Of a DNA stretch of 64,000 nt, positions 24,592-34,883 are shown in pieces. A model generated the notes under the pieces. It was not told the origin of the DNA. It saw only the letters and a program-made list of their open reading frames with translations, and did no database searches. Source of the DNA: CAIVVT01 sp963757265 (GTDB lineage Bacteria > Acidobacteriota > Terriglobia > Bryobacterales > Bryobacteraceae). The DNA is taken from positions 1,550,001 through 1,614,000 of the forward strand of contig CAVWRA010000006.1 in the NCBI GenBank assembly GCA_963757265.1. The letters are read 5' to 3'. Within the stretch, counting starts at the first letter, position 1. Each line of letters opens with the position of its first letter. A program made the translations under genes and the position numbers.

Positions 24592-26682
24592 ATGCCACGT
24601 ACGATCGCACTCGAGAATATGCGGAATATCGGCATCATGGCCCATATTGATGCCGGTAAGACGACGACTACCGAGCGCATTCTGTACTACACCGGCCGCA
24701 CCTACAAAATCGGCGAGGTGCATGAAGGCACCGCCACGATGGATTGGATGGTGCAGGAGCAGGAACGCGGCATTACGATTACGTCGGCGGCCACGACATG
24801 TTCGTGGCGCAATCATCAGATCAACATTATTGATACGCCGGGCCACGTGGACTTCACGGCCGAAGTGGAGCGCAGCCTGAGGGTGCTGGATGGCGCGGTC
24901 GCGGTGTTCGACGCCGTGGCCGGCGTTCAGCCGCAGAGCGAGGCGGTGTGGCGCCAGGCCGACAAATATTCGGTCCCGCGAATCTGCTTCATCAATAAGA
25001 TGGACCGCGTCGGAGCGGACTTCTTCCATTCCATCGAAACGATCGCTAAGAAACTGAGTTGCCGTCCCGTGGCGATCCAGCTGCCGATCGGAGCGGAAGA
25101 GCAATTCAAGGGCGTTGTCAACCTGGTCAGCATGACCGCCCGCGTGTGGCGGGACGAGACACTGGGCGCCGAGTACGACGAAGTGGAAGTCCCCTCCGAA
25201 CTGAGGGACCAGGCCAAGGAGTACCACGACAAGCTGGTCGAGGCCGCCGCGGAATGCGACGAGCATCTGTTCGAGAAGTACATCGAAGGCCAGCCCATCA
25301 CGCCCGAGGAGATTCTGGCCGGCCTGCGGCGCGGGACCATCGCGCTGAAGATCTTCCCGGTGATTTGCGGCTCGGCGTTTAAGAACAAGGGTGTCCAGAA
25401 CATGCTGGACTCCATCGTGGACCTGCTCCCTTCGCCACTCGACGTGCCGCCCATGAAAGGCAGTGCGATTGACAACCCGGAGGTTGAGATCGAGCGGCGG
25501 TCCGACGACGACGAGCCATTCTCGGCCCTGGTCTTCAAGATCATGACCGACCCCTTCGTGGGGCAGTTGGCGTTCATCCGGGTCTATTCCGGGACGCTGA
25601 ACGCCGGCGACACGATCCTGAACGTAAGCCGGGCGCGCCGGGAGCGGATCGGGCGTCTGGTCCGCATGCACGCCAACAAGCGGGAGGAGCTCACCGAGGT
25701 CATGGCGGGAGACATCGCCGCCTGCGTGGGCCTGAGGTCGGTGGCCACCGGCGACACGATTTGCGATGAAAACCAGCCGGTGGTGCTGGAGTCGATTCAC
25801 TTCCCCGAGCCGGTGATTCAACTGGCCATCGAGCCGAAGACCAAGGCCGATCAGGAAAAACTCGGGATGGCCATCGCCAAGCTGGTTCAGGAAGATCCTA
25901 CGCTGCGGATTTCGACGGATCACGAAACGGGGCAGACCATTCTGGCCGGGATGGGCGAGTTGCACCTGGAGATTATCGTCAACCGGCTGCAACGCGAGTT
26001 CAACGTCGGCGCCAACGTAGGCAAACCGCAGGTGGCGTATCGCGAAACCGTGCGCAAGGCGGCCGAAGGCGAGGGCCGGTTCATCCGTCAGACCGGCGGC
26101 CGGGGTCAGTACGGTCACGTCAAACTCCGGATCGAACCGATCCGCACCGCCAACTATGAGTTCGTCAACGCGGTGGTGGGCGGCACCGTGCCCAAGGAAT
26201 TCATCGGGCCGGCGGAGAAGGGCATCGTTGAGGCGATGGAAGGCGGCGTGCTCGCCGGCTATCCGATCAACAACCTGAAGGTGACTCTCTACGATGGCAG
26301 TTATCACGAAGTGGACTCGTCGGAGATGGCCTTCAAGATAGCGGGATCGATGGCGCTGAAGGATGCCTGCCGCAAGGCCACGCCGGTTCTTCTCGAGCCG
26401 GTGATGAGCGTCGAAGTGGTGGTTCCGGAAGAGTACATGGGCTCGGTCAACGGCGATTTGATCAGCCGCCGCGGACGGCTGGAAGGCGTCGAACTGCGCG
26501 GCGGCAGTCAGGTGATTCGGGCGATGGTGCCGCTGTCGGAGATGTTTGGATATGCGACCGAAATCCGGTCGCGCACGCAGGGCCGCGGCAGTTTCACGAT
26601 GCATTTCGGCCGGTACGAAGAGGCGCCGGCTTCGGTAACCGAAGAGGTTGTCAGCCGGGCGCAGGGAAAGGTCGCCAACTGA
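24592..26682 (+). CDS. fusA: Elongation factor G
   Basis: 696 aa translocase GTPase. G1 AHIDAGKTTTTE near residues 16-27, G2 RGITIT, G3 DTPGHVDF, G4 NKMD, G5 in PVICGSAFKNKGVQ. Domains II-V follow, ending in RTQGRGSFTMHFGRYEEAP. Full length with no unusual insertion. It drives mRNA-tRNA movement on the ribosome. A 751-aa open frame on the other strand over this gene is a GC-content shadow. Confidence 0.98.
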   Translation: MPRTIALENMRNIGIMAHIDAGKTTTTERILYYTGRTYKIGEVHEGTATMDWMVQEQERGITITSAATTCSWRNHQINIIDTPGHVDFTAEVERSLRVLDGAVAVFDAVAGVQPQSEAVWRQADKYSVPRICFINKMDRVGADFFHSIETIAKKLSCRPVAIQLPIGAEEQFKGVVNLVSMTARVWRDETLGAEYDEVEVPSELRDQAKEYHDKLVEAAAECDEHLFEKYIEGQPITPEEILAGLRRGTIALKIFPVICGSAFKNKGVQNMLDSIVDLLPSPLDVPPMKGSAIDNPEVEIERRSDDDEPFSALVFKIMTDPFVGQLAFIRVYSGTLNAGDTILNVSRARRERIGRLVRMHANKREELTEVMAGDIAACVGLRSVATGDTICDENQPVVLESIHFPEPVIQLAIEPKTKADQEKLGMAIAKLVQEDPTLRISTDHETGQTILAGMGELHLEIIVNRLQREFNVGANVGKPQVAYRETVRKAAEGEGRFIRQTGGRGQYGHVKLRIEPIRTANYEFVNAVVGGTVPKEFIGPAEKGIVEAMEGGVLAGYPINNLKVTLYDGSYHEVDSSEMAFKIAGSMALKDACRKATPVLLEPVMSVEVVVPEEYMGSVNGDLISRRGRLEGVELRGGSQVIRAMVPLSEMFGYATEIRSRTQGRGSFTMHFGRYEEAPASVTEEVVSRAQGKVAN

Positions 26683-26728
26683 GCGGCGGCCAGTCAGGAT
26701 TTGCGAAAGCGCAGGAGAGTGAACCGAG

Positions 26729-27916
<1,188 letters not shown>

Positions 27917-27976
27917 CGGGCCTGGGCCGCGGGACAGGCCGCGAGAGAAAAGCGGCAGGAAGAGGCAAGGGTTATT

Positions 27977-28306
27977 GTGCTGACCAAACGGATTCGAATT
28001 CGGCTGAAGGCTTACGATCACCGGCTCCTGGATCAGTCAACAACGGAGATTGTCGATACGGCAAAGCGCGCCGGCGCGCGTGTGGCTGGTCCGATCCCGC
28101 TGCCGACGACTATCAATCGCTACACGGTCAACCGCTCGCCGCATGTGGACAAGAAGTCGCGCGAGCAGTTCGAGGTCAGGACGCATAAGCGCCTGATCGA
28201 CATCATCGAGCCGACCCAGGATACCGTGGACGCGCTGAGCAAGCTGGATCTCCCGGCCGGTGTGGACGTGGAGATCAAGGCCTACCACAAGGGGGCCGCG
28301 AAGTAG
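27977..28306 (+). CDS. rpsJ: 30S ribosomal protein S10
   Basis: 109 aa with GTG start (LTKRIRIRLKAYDHRLLDQS). Contains AGPIPLPTTINRYTVNRSPH and KKSREQFEVRTHKRLIDI. Also NusE, which works with NusB in antitermination. Slightly longer at the C-terminus (HKGAAK) than the usual 102-105 aa. First gene of the S10 block, 60 bp after tuf. Confidence 0.97.
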   Translation: MLTKRIRIRLKAYDHRLLDQSTTEIVDTAKRAGARVAGPIPLPTTINRYTVNRSPHVDKKSREQFEVRTHKRLIDIIEPTQDTVDALSKLDLPAGVDVEIKAYHKGAAK

Positions 28307-28388
28307 AGATCATGCGCGGGATGGAACCGCGCCGTGAGCCCCGCCCAGTGTCGGCGTAGAGACATGGCGGGAAAGGGAAGTAAGTGAT

Positions 28389-29015
28389 ATGAGCCCTGGA
28401 ATCATTGGCAAAAAGATTGGCATGACTCAGGTGTTCCGGCCTGACGGCCAGGTTGTTCCTGTCACCGTGCTGAAGGCCGGCCCGTGCGTGGTCGTGCAGC
28501 GCAAGACTCCGGCGTCGGATGGCTACGACGCCGTACAACTGGGCCTCGTCGAGTTCGCCAGGAAGCGGAATAAGCCGCTCGCCGGGCATCTGAAGAAGGC
28601 CGGCGCCGACGGCGTCCGGTACCTGCGCGAGTTTCGCCTGCGGCCGGGCATGGGCGACCCGCGGCCGGGCGACAAGGTCTTAGTGGATCAGTTCAAGCTG
28701 GCCGAAAAGGTCGATATCACCGGGATCAGCAAAGGACGCGGGTTCGCCGGCACCGTGAAGCGCCACCACTTCGGTGGCGGCGACGCGACGCATGGGTCGA
28801 TGTTCCACCGCGCACCGGGATCGATCGGCGCCTCGAGTTATCCTTCGCGGGTCGTGCCCGGGATGCGTATGGCCGGCCATATGGGCGACGACCAGGTGAC
28901 GGTCCGCAACCTGGAAGTGGTCGAGATCGACCTGGAGGACAACCTGCTGCTGGTCAAGGGCGCCGTCCCCGGCCCGAATGGCGGCTACGTGATCGTGCGC
29001 CGGGCGAAGAGGTAA
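28389..29015 (+). CDS. rplC: 50S ribosomal protein L3
   Basis: 208 aa. Starts MSPGIIGKKIGMTQVFRPDG and contains RGFAGTVKRHHFGGGDATHG, the loop that reaches the peptidyl-transferase region, and GSIGASSYPSRV, GMRMAGHMGDDQVT. Assembles early on 23S rRNA. Preceded by GGGAAG; six bases before rplD. Confidence 0.98.
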   Translation: MSPGIIGKKIGMTQVFRPDGQVVPVTVLKAGPCVVVQRKTPASDGYDAVQLGLVEFARKRNKPLAGHLKKAGADGVRYLREFRLRPGMGDPRPGDKVLVDQFKLAEKVDITGISKGRGFAGTVKRHHFGGGDATHGSMFHRAPGSIGASSYPSRVVPGMRMAGHMGDDQVTVRNLEVVEIDLEDNLLLVKGAVPGPNGGYVIVRRAKR

Positions 29016-29021
29016 CTAGCG

Positions 29022-29651
29022 ATGCCGAAGGTTGATGTCTACGATCTGAGAAACGAGAGAGTCGGCGAGATAGAGCTGGCGGACGCCGTCTTTGGCGCCG
29101 AGATCAACGAGCATCTGCTCTACGAGAGCGTGCGGCACTACCTGGCCGGCGAGCGCAGCGGAACGGCGAAGACCAAGAATCGCTGGGAAGTGGCCGGCTC
29201 GGGCAAGAAGCTGTGGCGGCAGAAAGGCACCGGCCGGGCGCGCATCGGTTCGGTCCGCAGCCCGCTGTGGCGCCATGGCGGAACGACGCATGGACCGCAG
29301 CCGCGTGATTACTCCTACCGGCTGAATAAGAAGATGATTACCGGCGCACTCCGTTCGGCACTGACAGCAAAACTGCGGGACGGCGAACTGAAGGTGGTCA
29401 GCACATTCGGGCTGGCGGATCATAAGTCACGGACGATGGCTTCCGCGCTGGAGACGCTTGAGACCAGGCGCAGCGTGCTGGTGGTGAATACGGCCGAGCC
29501 GAACCGCAACTTGGAACTCGGGTCGCGCAACCTGCCGGGCGTAAAGCTGGTGGCGACCAAGGATGTTACGACCTACGACCTGCTGGCGCACAGGTACATC
29601 TTGATCAGCGAGGCAGCCGCAAAGAAGCTGTCGGAGGCGTTGGCGCAATGA
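29022..29651 (+). CDS. rplD: 50S ribosomal protein L4
   Basis: 209 aa. Recognised by the loop GSGKKLWRQKGTGRARIGS and SPLWRHGGTTHGPQPRDY that lines the exit tunnel. In enterobacteria L4 represses its own operon; nothing in this leader shows that here. ATG of rplW overlaps the stop by four bases. Confidence 0.97.
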   Translation: MPKVDVYDLRNERVGEIELADAVFGAEINEHLLYESVRHYLAGERSGTAKTKNRWEVAGSGKKLWRQKGTGRARIGSVRSPLWRHGGTTHGPQPRDYSYRLNKKMITGALRSALTAKLRDGELKVVSTFGLADHKSRTMASALETLETRRSVLVVNTAEPNRNLELGSRNLPGVKLVATKDVTTYDLLAHRYILISEAAAKKLSEALAQ

Positions 29652-29935
29652 ACCGCTACGACGTGATCATCCGCCCGATCGTGACCGAGAAGGGCGTGGA
29701 CAAGAAGGAAGCGGAGCGCACACTGTGCTTCGAGGTGCATCGCGACGCCAACAAGACGGAGATCAAGCAGGCGGTCGAAAGCCTGTTCAAGGTGAAGGTG
29801 GAAGACGTCCGGACGGCAGCGTTCGAGGGCAAGCTCCGGCGGCGGGGCCGTTATTCGGCCTATCGGTCCGACTGGAAGAAGGCGTATGTCCGGCTGAAAG
29901 CGGGCCAGAAAGCCCCTGAGTACGCGGAACTGTAA
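29648..29935 (+). CDS. rplW: 50S ribosomal protein L23
   Basis: 95 aa. It binds 23S rRNA at the tunnel exit and docks trigger factor and SRP. Motifs: RYDVIIRPIVTEKG, FEVHRDANKTEIKQAVESLF and VRTAAFEGKLRRRGRYSAYR. Starts inside the rplD stop (ATGA). Confidence 0.97.
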   Translation: MNRYDVIIRPIVTEKGVDKKEAERTLCFEVHRDANKTEIKQAVESLFKVKVEDVRTAAFEGKLRRRGRYSAYRSDWKKAYVRLKAGQKAPEYAEL

Positions 29936-29971
29936 GCGGTAACGCGAAGGACTTAGAAAAGGCGAGATCCT

Positions 29972-30805
29972 ATGCCAATCAAGAAATTCCGACCGACCAC
30001 GCCGACGCGGCGTTTCCAGACGGTCGTGACTCGTGACGAGGTCACGAAAGAGACCCCGGAGAAGAGTCTTACCGAGGGCCTGAAAAAGTCCGGCGGCCGC
30101 AACAATAAGGGACTGACCACGATCCGGTTCCGCGGCGGCGGGCACAAGCGCACTTATCGCAGCATCGACTTCAAGCGGGATAAGTTCGGAATTCCGGCCA
30201 AGGTGGCTTCCATTGAGTACGATCCAAACCGCTCCGCCCGCATCGCGTTGCTGAACTATGCCGACGGGGAAAAGCGCTACATTCTGTGCCCCGTGGGGCT
30301 GGAAGTGGGCGCCAGGCTCATGAGCGGACCGGCGGCCGACATTCTGGTCGGCAATTCGCTGCCGCTCGAGAACATCCCGGCCGGCACCATGGTTCACAAC
30401 ATCGAACTCCGCCCGGGCAAGGGCGGCCAGATGGCCCGTTCAGCGGGCGCAGCGGCGCAACTGGTTTCTAAAGAAGGCGGCGTGGCCCTGCTGAAACTGC
30501 CGTCGGGCGAAATCCGGCGCGTGCCGCTTCTGTGCTGCGCGACGATCGGCCAGGTGGGCAACCTGGATAACGAAAACGTGAGCCTGGGCAAAGCCGGCCG
30601 GACGCGTTACCTGGGACGCCGGCCGCACAATCGCGGTGTGACGATGAACCCCATCGACCATCCGCATGGCGGAGGCGAGGGCCGGACATCGGGCGGACGT
30701 CACCCGGTGACTCCGTGGGGTCAGCCGACCCGCGGCTTCAAGACGCGCAACAACAAGCGCACCGACCGCGACATCGTGACGCGGCGGCCGACGCGGAACA
30801 AATAG
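29972..30805 (+). CDS. rplB: 50S ribosomal protein L2
   Basis: 277 aa. Needed for subunit joining and peptidyl transfer. Contains GGRNNKGLTTIRFRGGGHKR, VASIEYDPNRSARIALL, and the conserved RGVTMNPIDHPHGGGEGRTS with the functional histidine. Ends KRTDRDIVTRRPTRNK. Normal length. Confidence 0.98.
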   Translation: MPIKKFRPTTPTRRFQTVVTRDEVTKETPEKSLTEGLKKSGGRNNKGLTTIRFRGGGHKRTYRSIDFKRDKFGIPAKVASIEYDPNRSARIALLNYADGEKRYILCPVGLEVGARLMSGPAADILVGNSLPLENIPAGTMVHNIELRPGKGGQMARSAGAAAQLVSKEGGVALLKLPSGEIRRVPLLCCATIGQVGNLDNENVSLGKAGRTRYLGRRPHNRGVTMNPIDHPHGGGEGRTSGGRHPVTPWGQPTRGFKTRNNKRTDRDIVTRRPTRNK

Positions 30806-30821
30806 GGCGGAGTAGGGAGAC

Positions 30822-31106
30822 ATGAGCCGTTCACTGAAAAAGGGGCCGTTCGCGGACGACCACATCGTCAAGAAGGTGGCCGCGATGGCCGCCAAGAACG
30901 AGAAGAAAGTGGTGCGGACCTGGTCCCGGCGGTCAACCATCCTGCCGGAGTTCATCGGGCACACCATCGCCGTGCACAACGGAAAGAAGTTCATCCCGGT
31001 GTACATCACCGAGAACATGGTGGGCCACAAGCTGGGCGAGTTTTCACCGACGCGCACATTCAAAGGGCACGCCGCCAAGGTGGACAAGGCGGCTAAGCCG
31101 GCATAA
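30822..31106 (+). CDS. rpsS: 30S ribosomal protein S19
   Basis: 94 aa, in the 30S head with S13. Reads MSRSLKKGPFADDHIVKKV, RTWSRRSTILPEFIGHTIAV, and HKLGEFSPTRTFKGHA. SD tagggag precedes ATG. 25 bp before rplV. Confidence 0.98.
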   Translation: MSRSLKKGPFADDHIVKKVAAMAAKNEKKVVRTWSRRSTILPEFIGHTIAVHNGKKFIPVYITENMVGHKLGEFSPTRTFKGHAAKVDKAAKPA

Positions 31107-31131
31107 GGGAACAGCGGAAAGGGAAGCCACG

Positions 31132-31485
31132 ATGGCAGACAAAGCAGAAGCCAGATACGTCCGGATCTCGCCGCAGAAGGCCCGCCTGGTGGTGGATCTG
31201 ATCCGGGGTCGCAAGGCCGGCGAGGCGATCACCATTCTCAAGACCACCGGCAAACGGATCTCCCCCGTGGTGGAGAAGGTGCTGCGCTCGGCGATCGCCA
31301 ATGCCGAAAACAAGAAGGAAGACGTGGACGTGGACAGCTTGTTTGTGACGGAAGCTTATGTCAACGAGGGGCCGCGCCAGAAACGCGTGCGGCCGGCGCC
31401 GATGGGCCGAGCCTACCGCTATCAGCGGCGCACGTCGCACATCGTGGTCAAGGTCGGCGACAAGAGTGCGCCGGCGCAGGAATAG
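31132..31485 (+). CDS. rplV: 50S ribosomal protein L22
   Basis: 117 aa with a beta-hairpin that reaches into the exit tunnel (RQKRVRPAPMGRAYRYQRRT). N-terminus ARYVRISPQKARLVVDLIRG. The usual macrolide-resistance deletions in the loop are absent. Preceded by AAAGGGAAG. Confidence 0.97.
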   Translation: MADKAEARYVRISPQKARLVVDLIRGRKAGEAITILKTTGKRISPVVEKVLRSAIANAENKKEDVDVDSLFVTEAYVNEGPRQKRVRPAPMGRAYRYQRRTSHIVVKVGDKSAPAQE

Positions 31486-31498
31486 GAAGGTTCAGCGC

Positions 31499-32389
31499 AT
31501 GGGTCAGAAAGTTCATCCTTACGGATTCCGGCTGGGCATCACCAAGAACTGGCGTTCGCGATGGTTCGCCACCGCCGACTACGCCAAGCTGCTGCACGAG
31601 GACCTCGATCTGAAGAAGATGCTCAAGGAGCGGTTGAAGTCCGCCGGCGTGAGCGCCGTCGAGGTGGAGCGTCCCGGCGGAGCCAAGCTGCGCATCACCA
31701 TCCACACGTCGCGCCCCGGGCTGATCATCGGCCGCAAGGGAGCGGAGATCGAAAAGCTCAAGCAGGAACTGGCGACCAAGACCAAGCGCGAAGTCTTCAT
31801 CGATATCCAGGAAGTACACAAACCGGAGATGGACGCCCAGCTCGTGGGCGAGTCGATCGCGTTGCAGCTCGAAAAGCGCGTCGCTTTCCGGCGCGCCATG
31901 CGCAAGGCCGTCGAGAGCGCCCAGCGCTTCGGCTGCAAGGGCATCAAGGTGCGCGTGTCCGGGCGGCTGAACGGCGCGGAAATCGCCCGCAGCGAGTGGT
32001 ATCTGCAGGGGCAGTTGCCGCTGCACACCCTGCGCGCCGATATCGACTACGGCTTCGCGCAAGCCTACACGACGTACGGAGTCATCGGCATTAAAGTCTG
32101 GGTGTATCGAGGCGAGGTGTCCACCGACGGCTTCTCGCGCCGTTCAGTGCGTGGCGACGAACCGCGCCGCAATCCGCGTGGTGAGCGCCGCGAGCGTCCG
32201 GATCGTGGCGAGCGCCCGGATCGCGACCGGCGCGCCGGCCCGCCACAGTACAGTGCGCCGCCGGCAGCAGCCGCCGCACCCGCCGTGACTGCCGCTCCAG
32301 TGGCTGCGGCGCCGGTGGTTGAGGCAGCGCCCGCTCCGCTGTTGCCGCCCGTTGGCGGGATTGTGCCGGAAGAGCCGGCGGGCCAGTAG
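31499..32389 (+). CDS. rpsC: 30S ribosomal protein S3 with disordered C-terminal extension
   Basis: 296 aa. The first 215 residues are a normal S3 with KH domain (GLIIGRKGAEIEKLKQEL) and the mRNA-entry arginines. About 80 further residues are added: an Arg/Asp-rich stretch (NPRGERRERPDRGERPD) then an Ala/Pro/Val-rich tail (APAVTAAPVAAAPVVEAAPA). Most S3 are 210-235 aa. The tail is low complexity with no fold. ATG 31499, with AGGAAGG upstream. Confidence 0.96.
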   Translation: MGQKVHPYGFRLGITKNWRSRWFATADYAKLLHEDLDLKKMLKERLKSAGVSAVEVERPGGAKLRITIHTSRPGLIIGRKGAEIEKLKQELATKTKREVFIDIQEVHKPEMDAQLVGESIALQLEKRVAFRRAMRKAVESAQRFGCKGIKVRVSGRLNGAEIARSEWYLQGQLPLHTLRADIDYGFAQAYTTYGVIGIKVWVYRGEVSTDGFSRRSVRGDEPRRNPRGERRERPDRGERPDRDRRAGPPQYSAPPAAAAAPAVTAAPVAAAPVVEAAPAPLLPPVGGIVPEEPAGQ

Positions 32390-32420
32390 AGAGGCGACTT
32401 GGGAAGGGAGACTGACGCTC

Positions 32421-32840
32421 ATGTTGATGCCGAAGAAAGTCAAGTACAGGAAGCAGCAACGCGGCCGCATGAAGGGCATGGCCCAGCGCGGCAGCTCGCT
32501 CGCATTTGGTGATTTCGGCCTCAAAGCGCTGCACTGCGGGTGGGTGACGGACCGGCAGATCGAGGCCGCCCGCATCGCCATGAGCAGGTACATCAAGCGC
32601 GCCGGGAAGATCTGGATCCGGGTTTTCCCGGACAAGCCGATCACGAAGAAACCGGCCGAGACGCGCATGGGCAAAGGCAAGGGCGCTCCCGAGCAGTGGG
32701 TGGTGGTGATCCGGCCCGGGAAGATTCTGTTCGAGATGGAAGGCGTTCCGCCGCACACGGCCGACGAAGCGATGCGCCTGGCGGCGGCAAAACTTGGAGT
32801 GCGCACAAAAATCGTAAGCCGCACGGACACGACGGGCTGA
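32421..32840 (+). CDS. rplP: 50S ribosomal protein L16
   Basis: 139 aa. Near the A site and the GTPase centre. Motifs MLMPKKVKYRKQQRGRMKGM, FGLKALHCGWVTDRQIEAAR and MGKGKGAPEQWVVVIRPGK, the last carrying the arginine hydroxylated in some bacteria (here R in GAPEQW neighbourhood not resolved). ATG 32421 after AAGGGAG. Confidence 0.97.
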   Translation: MLMPKKVKYRKQQRGRMKGMAQRGSSLAFGDFGLKALHCGWVTDRQIEAARIAMSRYIKRAGKIWIRVFPDKPITKKPAETRMGKGKGAPEQWVVVIRPGKILFEMEGVPPHTADEAMRLAAAKLGVRTKIVSRTDTTG

Positions 32841-32871
32841 TCTTAAAGGCGAGCCACGAGGAAGCAGCGCG

Positions 32872-33081
32872 ATGAAAGCGGAAAAGATTCGGGAAATCGA
32901 CAGCAAGGATTTGACCACCCGTCTGAAGGACGCGGACGAGCAGATCTTCCGGCTGAAGTTTCAGATGGCCATGGGCCAGATGGACGGAATGAAGAAATAC
33001 CGCGAACTCAAGAAGGACCGGGCGCGGATGCGGACTGTGCTGGGCGAGCGCGCGCGCAGCGCTCAGAAGGGAACGAAGTAA
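32872..33081 (+). CDS. rpmC: 50S ribosomal protein L29
   Basis: 69 aa, two helices: MKAEKIREIDSKDLTTRL, FRLKFQMAMGQMDGMKKYRE and KKDRARMRTVLGER. Sits by L23 at the exit tunnel. Three bases before rpsQ. Confidence 0.95.
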   Translation: MKAEKIREIDSKDLTTRLKDADEQIFRLKFQMAMGQMDGMKKYRELKKDRARMRTVLGERARSAQKGTK

Positions 33082-33084
33082 GCC

Positions 33085-33372
33085 ATGGCCGAAGAGAAGG
33101 TTGTCCGCAAGAACGAAAAAGTGGGCGAAGTCGTTTCCGCCAAGATGGCCAAGACCATCGTCGTGCAGGTCACGCGCCGGGTGCCGCACCCGCTGTACAA
33201 ACGGATTGTGACCAAGCGCAAGAAATTCTACGCGCACGACGAAACCGGGCTGGCGCATGTCGGAGATGTGGTGCGGATCGTCGAAAACCGCCCGCTGAGC
33301 AAGTTGAAGCGCTGGACGCTGGGTGAAGTCATCCGCCACGGGGCGGATACGAGCATCGCTTTGGCGGAGTAG
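33085..33372 (+). CDS. rpsQ: 30S ribosomal protein S17
   Basis: 95 aa OB-fold primary rRNA binder. Contains GEVVSAKMAKTIVVQVTRRV, HPLYKRIVTKRKKFYAHDE and VGDVVRIVENRPLSKLKRW. N-terminus is a few residues longer than the 84-aa norm (MAEEKVVRKNEK). Confidence 0.97.
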   Translation: MAEEKVVRKNEKVGEVVSAKMAKTIVVQVTRRVPHPLYKRIVTKRKKFYAHDETGLAHVGDVVRIVENRPLSKLKRWTLGEVIRHGADTSIALAE

Positions 33373-33404
33373 GATTCCGAGGCTGCGAAGGTGAGGGTGA
33401 CGCC

Positions 33405-33773
33405 ATGATCGGAATGAGAACGATCCTCGAGGTGGCCGACAACAGCGGCGCGCGGCGGCTGCAGTGCATTCTGCCGCGCGGAGGCGACAAGGGCCTCCAG
33501 GCCGGCCTGGGGGATGTCGTGACGGCGAGCGTGAAGGAAGCCGCGCCGGATTCAGCCATCAAGAAGGGCAAGGTCGTGAAGTGCGTGATCGTCAGGATGC
33601 GCAAGGAGACTCGTCGCAAGGACGGCACTTACATTCGCTTCGACTCCAACGCCGCCGTGCTGGTCAATGACCTGAACGAACCGGTCGGCACGCGCGTATT
33701 CGGCCCGGTGGCGCGGGAACTGCGCGACAAGCGGTTTATGAAAATTGTGTCTCTCGCACCGGAGGTGATCTGA
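33405..33773 (+). CDS. rplN: 50S ribosomal protein L14
   Basis: 122 aa, exactly the standard length. MIGMRTILEVADNSGARRLQ, KKGKVVKCVIVRMRKETRRK and VFGPVARELRDKRFMKIVSL. It forms an intersubunit bridge and binds RsfS. One base separates its stop from the rplX start. Confidence 0.98.
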   Translation: MIGMRTILEVADNSGARRLQCILPRGGDKGLQAGLGDVVTASVKEAAPDSAIKKGKVVKCVIVRMRKETRRKDGTYIRFDSNAAVLVNDLNEPVGTRVFGPVARELRDKRFMKIVSLAPEVI

Positions 33774-33774
33774 C

Positions 33775-34152
33775 ATGGCGGGGCGTCTGGCAAACCGGAG
33801 CAAGGCGGCTGCTGAACCGCTGCGCATCCGGATCAAGAAAAACGACATGGTGAAAGTGATCGCCGGCCGCGACAAGGGGAAAACGGGCCGGGTGCTGGAA
33901 GTCAACCGCGGCACGGGCCGGCTGCTGGTGGAAGGCGTGATGATGTCCAAGAAGCACGTGCGCCCCAATCCGGCGCGCGCCGTCAAGGGCGGCATCGCGG
34001 AGCGCGAGTCCTCGATCCATGTCTCCAATGTGATGATCATGACCTCGGACGGGAAAACAACCCGCATTGGAACGAAGATCGAGACCGTCGGCGGCAAGAG
34101 CCGCCGTGTGCGGATCGCCCGCAAAACGGGTGAGGTTTTGGACAAGAAGTGA
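33775..34152 (+). CDS. rplX: 50S ribosomal protein L24
   Basis: 125 aa. KOW motif KVIAGRDKGKTGRVLEVN near residues 27-44, followed by GVMMSKKHVRPNPA. Assembly initiator. The 157-bp spacer that follows is unusually long for this operon and holds no supported gene. Confidence 0.96.
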   Translation: MAGRLANRSKAAAEPLRIRIKKNDMVKVIAGRDKGKTGRVLEVNRGTGRLLVEGVMMSKKHVRPNPARAVKGGIAERESSIHVSNVMIMTSDGKTTRIGTKIETVGGKSRRVRIARKTGEVLDKK

Positions 34153-34309
34153 GTGGCCGGTTCCGGCCTGGGCCGGATCGGCGAGGGCCTGGAGCGGCGG
34201 CGAAGAGAACGCTGCCGGAGAGAATGCGGACGCGGCGGCGAAGGCCGCTGCAGGGATCAGGATCGCGGCCGCAAGCACGGCTGCGAAATGATCGGAAAGA
34301 GCGTGGTTC

Positions 34310-34855
34310 ATGAAGGCGAGACTGAGAGAGTTCTACACGAAAACCGTGGCCCCGGCGCTGATGAAGGAGTTCGGCTACTCGAACGTCATGGCCGTGCCGA
34401 AGATCGAGAAGATTACCCTGAACGTCGGGCTGGGCGAGGCGACACAGAACCCGAAATTGATGGACCCGGCGGTTAACGAACTGGCGGCCATCGCCGGCCA
34501 GAAGCCGGTCGTGACCAAGGCGAAAAAGTCGATCGCCGCATTCAAGCTGCGCGAGAACATGAGCATCGGCTGCATGGTCACGCTGCGGGGCGACCGGATG
34601 TACGAATTCATCGACCGCCTGATGAACGTCGCTCTGCCGCGTGTGCGCGATTTTCGCGGTGTTTCGAAGAAGAGCTTTGACGGACGCGGTAACTACACTC
34701 TGGGCGTGAAGGACCAGTTGATTTTCCCCGAAATCGACTACAACAAGGTTGAAAAGTTGAAGGGCATGAACATCTGCATCACGACAACGGCGCGCACCGA
34801 CGCGGAGGCGATGGCGTTGTTGAAGCTGATGGGCATGCCATTCCGGCAGAACTAG
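34310..34855 (+). CDS. rplE: 50S ribosomal protein L5
   Basis: 181 aa, binds 5S rRNA. Reads MKARLREFYTKTVAPALMKE, VMAVPKIEKITLNVGLGEAT, ITGQKPxxTKA-like IAGQKPVVTKAKKSIAAFKL and FPEIDYNKVEKLKGMNI. SD poor (agagcgtgg). Preceded by the 157-bp spacer. Confidence 0.97.
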   Translation: MKARLREFYTKTVAPALMKEFGYSNVMAVPKIEKITLNVGLGEATQNPKLMDPAVNELAAIAGQKPVVTKAKKSIAAFKLRENMSIGCMVTLRGDRMYEFIDRLMNVALPRVRDFRGVSKKSFDGRGNYTLGVKDQLIFPEIDYNKVEKLKGMNICITTTARTDAEAMALLKLMGMPFRQN

Positions 34856-34883
34856 CGGCGGGAAGAACGGAGCTGAAGGAAGA

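Noticed and set aside
34153..34476. 107-aa frame starting between rplX and rplE
   Set aside because: Arg/Gly-rich, runs out of frame through the start of rplE, no ribosome-binding site; shadow.
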